Below are positions 58,396 to 64,000 of a stretch of 64,000 nt of DNA, piece by piece (within the stretch, counting starts at the first letter, position 1; every line of letters begins with the position of its first letter). A program made the position numbers and the translations under genes. Under the pieces are notes generated by a model that was not told the DNA's origin, ran no database searches, and saw only the letters and a program-made list of their open reading frames with translations. Where the stretch lies: positions 44,339,799-44,403,798 of the forward strand of contig NC_064472.1 of assembly GCF_023343835.1 (NCBI RefSeq), written 5' to 3'. The stretch comes from Lagopus muta (lineage: Eukaryota > Chordata > Aves > Galliformes > Phasianidae).

Positions 58396-59083
58396 CACAG
58401 AATCACAGAATCACAGAATCACAGAATTGTAGGGGTTGGAAGGGACCTCCAGAGATCACCGAGTCCAAGCCCCCTGCCAAAGCAGGTTCCCTACACCAGG
58501 CTGCACAGGTAGGCATCCAGGCAGGTCTTGAACATCTCCAGAGAAGGAGACTCCACCACCTCCCTGGGCAGCCTGTTCCAGTGCTCCGTCACCCTCACTG
58601 TAAAGAAGTTCTTGCGCATGTTTGTGTGGAACTTCCTATGCTCCAGTTTCCAGCCGTTTCCCCTTGTCCTGTCTCCACTCACCACTGAAAACAGTCCGGC
58701 CTCGCCATTCTGCCCCCCACACCTTAGATATTTATAGACCTGGATCAGGTCCCCTCTCAGTCGTCTTTTCTCAAGGCTGAACAGACCCAGTTCACTCAGC
58801 CTTTCCTCATAGGGGAGATGCTCCAGGCCCTTCACCATCTTTGTGGCCCTCCGCTGGACTCTTTCCAAGAGATCCCTGTCTTTTTTGTACTGGGGAGCCC
58901 AGAACTGGACGCAGTACTCCAGATGAGGTCTTACCAGGGCAGAGTAGAGGGGGAGGATCACCTCCTTTGACCTGCTGGCCACGCTCTTTTTAATGCACGC
59001 CAGGATGCCATTGGCCTTTTTGGCCACAAGGGCACACTGCTGGCTCATGGCCAACCTGTCGTCCACCACGACACCCAGGTAAT
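58396..59083 (-). mobile_element. Young CR1 LINE fragment, open frame
   Basis: Starts with four CACAGAAT-type tail units. The minus-strand frame at 58491-59069 is open for 192 codons, from [20 protein letters not shown] through [20 protein letters not shown] to YLCSLV. It is nearly identical to the sense copy at 10690-12244, so both belong to one fairly young subfamily. 5'-truncated, lacking the RT core. Confidence 0.95.
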
Positions 59084-61520
59084 CATCTGCTCTTTAAGGA
59101 TTAAGACAGATTATACTTCCACTTCAGACATGGAGTCCTTGCAAAAGAGCATCCTGCTTCCTCTGGCTGATACCAGTGGTTAACCATCTCCACATTGATC
59201 TCTGGTTTGCCTGAAGGCTTGAGTACCTGGTCCTTCACCCTGCCCCCAACTCTTGGGTTTGACTTAAGTTATACAGCAATTCTGCATTTGTTTTGCTATT
59301 CTTGTATTAAAATAATATGAAACTTGACTTCTTGAGCAAATAAGACAAAAAAGAGTGCAGAATTGCATGACCTACACATACACTATTGTAACAAATGTTT
59401 GTTTAGCATCCTCCATGCATTTCTTAGGCATACTATTTGTACTACTCAGTAAATGTTAAGCGCTACAGAAGTTATACGATTTTCTGTCCTTCTGTGTATA
59501 GTTAATGACTTCGTACATTGCAGACAGATCAAATGTCCTGCTAACACCTCTCACTTGTTAAATCAGACACCCCATCAAGAATTCAGATAAATGGCCCGGT
59601 GATAGAATTGTTAAGTACACGAATGAATGAGCAAAGCTGACATTTTCATACGGATGCTGCTATTTGGTGAAGACAAGACAACATCCTCTGCAGTTCTTAA
59701 CAGCTTTGCACCTTTTTTTGCAGACTGATGGTCCTCTACCTTGAAGTCTTACTGAAAAAAAGAGCAAACATTTGCTTCCAGGTTGTGCAAACTCCTGTCC
59801 CAGTTTATCTCCTTGAATCCGTTCATGCTGTCCTAGCAGAGGAAGATGAATGGCCATCAGCAGAAAATACATTTTTTGAATTTGGCCTTGGTCCATGGGA
59901 GGAAAATAATATTGCAACATGTCTTACATAAGAATATAGGACCAGGCAAATTCATGTGTGTAATGAAATCATACATCCTCCAAATGCTGCTGGCTCTCCA
60001 TGTCAGAATAGACTAAGGTGGAAAGAGTTGCTGAAGAGTACTAACAATCTTCTGTACACAGAATAGGTGAGGCCTATAGTCAAAAGCAGGTCATAATTGT
60101 ACAACATTGGGAAAATTTTGCCTGAATATCTTCCTCAATAATCTTTACTCCAAGTAGAGACAGAGGGCAGTCTCCAGCTCTCTCTCCACCCATACTTCTC
60201 AAAGTATCAGGGATCGGAGCACCCCCCTTTATCCCTACCCCTCGACAGTGTTGTTTCTCCTCACTTCCTCACTGGCTGAAGTATTGAGGTTACAGACTTT
60301 CTGGTCCACCCAATATACGTTCTCCCTTGTATGTGACCCTCTCTTATATCATGTGTCACATATGTAATTAATTAACTCTGACTTCATGCAGCCCGGGGAG
60401 GAGAAGTTAATTACACTACTGAATTTGCTCAGCATGTCCAAAGTTTGTAAGTTCAAATTGTTGATAGACCTTCATAACTAAAATCTTGTTTGGTGAGGAT
60501 GTGCAGACACCAGCTGGATAGGAATCTGCAAGCTTCTGCACAAGTCTGTGAGCAAGGGCATCTTGTTTGTAAGCCTTTGTAAAAATAATGTTGTTAGCCT
60601 TGTTTGTAAGCCTCTTTTGTTTCACATGAAGAGTAAAAGCAAGATATAAGAGAGCTACTGTAAAAGAGTTACTGTAAAAACACGTGCTTTATAAGCACCA
60701 GTACACACAATTATGACCTTAATTATTACAGTTTTATGAATTTTAAAATAAATGCTTTCTAAATCATTATGCAAAAATATTGCAGCTCTTACTTTTCATT
60801 CATTTACTTGTTGGTTTTTAAGATGGTAAGCCATACAAACATTATGCCATGTATATAATTTTGTATTGTAGCCTGATGCTTGAAATACATTTTGTTTCCT
60901 TGTGTTGAGCACAGGTCTTTCTCATTTCACTTGTTGGTCTCAGCTCTTAAACGGAGCACTTACCTTTGTTTATTGAGAAGATTGCACGATGGCCTGAATT
61001 CCTGCTACTCAAATAAGCTCTGAATTGCCTAACTTCTCTCCCCACATCCCCCTTTCCAATGAAACAAACATCCTCCAGACCACAGCAAACCTGTTTTGGT
61101 GAGTGTATTTCTCCAGGCTGCATAACCTGTCTTTTGGAAAGCGTTTTACCCAGCTCCTGTACCTGAAAAGAGCTTGATTTTGTCCCGTAATACTGTGCAA
61201 GGGAACAGCATGTGAGATAGCCCTGACTCAAATCAAGCGATCTTGGTTTTCACCTAATTTCTCACCAGTAACGTGACCCCAGGCCCACTTGGACTCCTGC
61301 TGCTTCCAGCTGGGTTCTCTCCAGGCTGTGGGGATGCTGGCCAGTCCAAAGCAACATACTTTAAGCTAAAGAGCATACACTCTAAAACATGCTCCCCTAA
61401 TACCCACTGCATTCTGGCACACAGGAGGAACAGCAGCAAAAACAAAAGTAATGCCAGTGCTGAAAGTCATTGTGTTTTCCGTCTGGAGGCATCTTAGCAG
61501 AGCCATTCAAATAGCAACGT
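59084..61520. other. Intergenic, no gene recognised
   Basis: AT-rich. The small open frames (for example 59728-59931 on the plus strand) have no recognisable family. About 60390-60625 has a compact repeat-like internal structure (TTGTTTGTAAGCC twice) and could be an old transposon, but I cannot name it. Confidence 0.5.
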
Positions 61521-61524
61521 TACA

Positions 61525-61690
61525 GGCTGCCCAGGGAGTTGGTGGAGTCATTATAACGAGGTGTTCAAGAACCATGTGGATGCCTGTGGCACTGAGGGAC
61601 GTGGTCAGGGGGCACGGTGGGAATGGGCTGAAGGCTGAATTTGGTGATTCCAGAAGTCATTTCCAACCTTAATGATTCTACGTTACTAAT
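61525..61690 (+). mobile_element. CR1 3' end, sense
   Basis: CAGGCTGCCCAGGGAGTTGGTGGAGTC, GAGGTGTTCAAGAACCATGTGGATG, CATTTCCAACCTTAATGATTCTACG. Confidence 0.85.
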
Positions 61691-64000
61691 AACAAAAGAC
61701 TTTAATGAATGGTGATGTGAGTAAGCCAGTTTGACATTTCGGGTAACAGTGCTGACCCAGTGCTGCCCTCCCAAGGCCACGGCAGCAGACATCACCATGA
61801 CTTCAGGACAGGCTGATGTCCGTGATTGGCCCTATACTTGATTTTCATCAGTTGTTTGCTGTATCATCACCACTTTAAAAAGATCCTTTGTAGTATCAAG
61901 TCCACATAACTAAGTAAATCAGGAAATCTGTGGTCTGGGAAATCTAGTTGGTGGACATTCCTGCAGGCTTAAGCACAGTTGTTGTTGCACATGCTATATT
62001 GATTTATGAATAAAATAAAGGAGTACAAATGCAGCTGAATAGGCCAGCAGGAAAATTGCTTGCATGTATGAATGCAAAATGTCAATGAGTCACATATGAA
62101 GTCAGTGTATGAGGAAAAAAATAGGAATGCTGTGAGAGAGAAATGTGTGCACGAAATGCTGGAAACGCTGAAAAAAATCTTGTAGTGTGCCTGCTGTCTC
62201 TCAGAGCACTCACAGGCAGCCAGACTGGGCTGGGGAACGCAGTGACTGAGTATTTTTGGTAAACCTCGCTGTGGGAAGAATGCTCACTGTGTCCATCAGA
62301 CACTGCATCTTCTTTCACTGCTATTACTGCAGTAAAATTTGCTGCTGCGGGGCTGTCTGTAGCTGGTGGCACACATGGAATTATGTGTGTGTTTTGCCAG
62401 TGGACAGGGCAAAGTGAGATAAATTTATTAAATAAGTGAATTTATCTTTACTTACGTTTAGAGCAATAAAATAATAACTGAAATAATATAGCAGGAATAA
62501 AACAAAGCAAGGTGATGCACGTAATCATTGCTGCACAAAACTAACCACAGCGATTAAGAAACATCACCAATTGCCTTCATTCTTCTCCATCATCCAGATC
62601 TGCAGTTTCTGGAGAGCCTCTGCTGCAGTGAGGATTTGGAGAACATTTCCTGGCAACTGAGAGTTCCTACACAGTGCGTCCATTCGGAGGTGAGGCCTCC
62701 AATGTCACTGCAAGCAGGTCCAGCTCTTATGTTGCTGAATAAACAAACTTACATAACTTAAAGTGAGGTGAAATTCGGTTTCATTCTCCTTTTGAATTCC
62801 ACCTCAGGCCTGGTCAGAGCTCAAAGAGGAATCAGGGAATGTTTGTGTACTTGTAGGCCTTGAAACCAAGCTTCTGAACAAGGAAAGGTTAATACATTCT
62901 GAAAATGTTCTACCTAAGCTACATATCTTGCCAATGATCAGACACTAATATTATATAATGCTTGGTTGCGAGGTTCATCTGGAGGTCAGCTTTGGTTCGG
63001 GGCCTTAGTACTTCAGTGTGCTAAGTGGAACTTTGAGGAAAGGTTTAACAGCTCAGAAGTCAGCATGACAGCACCCAGACAACTTGATGCTGCTCATCTG
63101 ATGCTTATTACATACCATTGGCCTTCGCTGTCCCTGATGGGCCTCTGCATAGTTAACACACCTTTAATGGCTGGACTTCCCTTGTGGTGCCGTGGAGGCA
63201 CTTTTTCTCTCCAAGCTGTTAATCAGCTCTTCATTCCAAAACAAAAAATAATAAAAATACTAAATTTAAAAATGCTAAATTTGGTCCTGGGTACCAGGAG
63301 GATAATGGCTCACAAGTTCGTTCAGAGAAAAGGGAAGCTGCACTGCAAAACATAGCAGGTTGTGAGTGGCATAGCGCAATCCATGCAAACCCTGCACAGG
63401 AAGGCTGTTAGGCAGAACACGGCTTTTTAGAACTGATAACAGAGTCTGTTGCATGTCTGATAAAGCACAGTGCTTTGTGGATGCGGCAGCTGACAGGGGA
63501 AGTTCCTCATATTCTTACATAAATCAAAACCTACCAAGTTAGCAAAGGGAATTGGACAAAACCTACAGCAGTGCCAGTGTCCCTGATTATACAAGGCCAT
63601 CTTTAGAGTATAGATAAGGAATAGGGAACTCCATCTGCTTTCAAGCATACCATCATTCCTAAATCAGCTGATATGCACTATGGACAAGGAAAGAACGCCA
63701 ATCAGATGCAAAAAGATGGAACAGCTGGAGGTCGTGGGGTTGTTTGCGCTGCGATGGGAGCTGATGGGGAAGGAAGATTCCAGCAGCGGCCAGTAGGTGG
63801 AACACAGAAGAAAAGGGTCACAAGAATACACAAGGGATGCAGAATCTGAAGATGGTGGTGCAACTTACCCAAAATGAATGACAGAAATTGTCAGCTAAAC
63901 TCCAGGAATGCCAGAAAACTTAGGTGAAGAGGTAAAGCGGTGTGAGCTAGGTCCATTGCTTCACAGACTGAGGAAAAAAGTGAAGTGCTGTGACATAAGG
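61691..64000. other. Intergenic, no gene recognised
   Basis: No supported exon or RNA gene. 62966-63355 has a 129-codon open frame without family resemblance; I regard it as chance. Confidence 0.55.

Noticed and set aside
62966-63355. 129-codon plus-strand frame near the right end
   Set aside because: No recognisable family, no splice or promoter context, ordinary AT-rich surroundings.
1-64000. CRISPR arrays, prokaryotic operons, tRNA or rRNA genes
   Set aside because: Nothing of this kind is visible; the direct repeats are tandem segmental units, CR1 tails or microsatellites, and the gene structures are eukaryotic.

Overview
The window reads as avian nuclear DNA, most likely chicken or a close galliform. 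CR1 LINE fragments with ATTCTGTG-type 3' tails are everywhere, a galluhop-type mariner relic is present, the genes are split by introns, and the promoters are CpG-rich. All gene calls rest on reading the translated exons and splice sites by eye; no database search was run.

Layout. 1-6740 is probably intron 1 of CLTA (clathrin light chain A), whose first coding exon lies on the minus strand at 6741-6948 with a CpG/CCAAT promoter up to about 7330. 7366-13402 is intergenic and CR1-rich, including a degenerate CR1 reverse transcriptase at about 10690-12244. 13403-17547 is a second, partial copy of NANS (exons 3-6 only). At 17547 it is fused in the same orientation to a truncated TOPORS-like RING gene (copy A). 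Two complete 7708-bp tandem units follow (18889-26596 and 26597-34304), each ending in an intact intronless TOPORS-like gene (copies B and C). 37293-44540 holds a complete six-exon NANS (sialic acid 9-phosphate synthase) whose exons sum exactly to 359 codons plus a stop. TRIM14 lies on the minus strand (48037-55258), with six coding exons giving 433 aa (B-box, coiled coil, PRY-SPRY). 55300-64000 is intergenic, with a mariner relic and CR1 fragments and no gene I can support.

How the parts relate. NANS makes Neu5Ac-9-phosphate in the cytosol, CLTA belongs to the clathrin coat, and TRIM14 is an antiviral signalling adaptor; they are neighbours rather than one pathway. The unusual part is the structure between CLTA and NANS. 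There is a young tandem array of TOPORS-type RING genes and a partial NANS duplicate that differ by fractions of a percent from their sister copies. The breakpoints can be read to the base: 13403, 17547, 18888/18889, 26596/26597 and 34304/34305. They fit a local tandem duplication of the TOPORS-like unit, a larger duplication spanning TOPORS-like through NANS, and later loss of the 5' part of one NANS copy. A false duplication in the assembly is the main alternative for the low-divergence copies.
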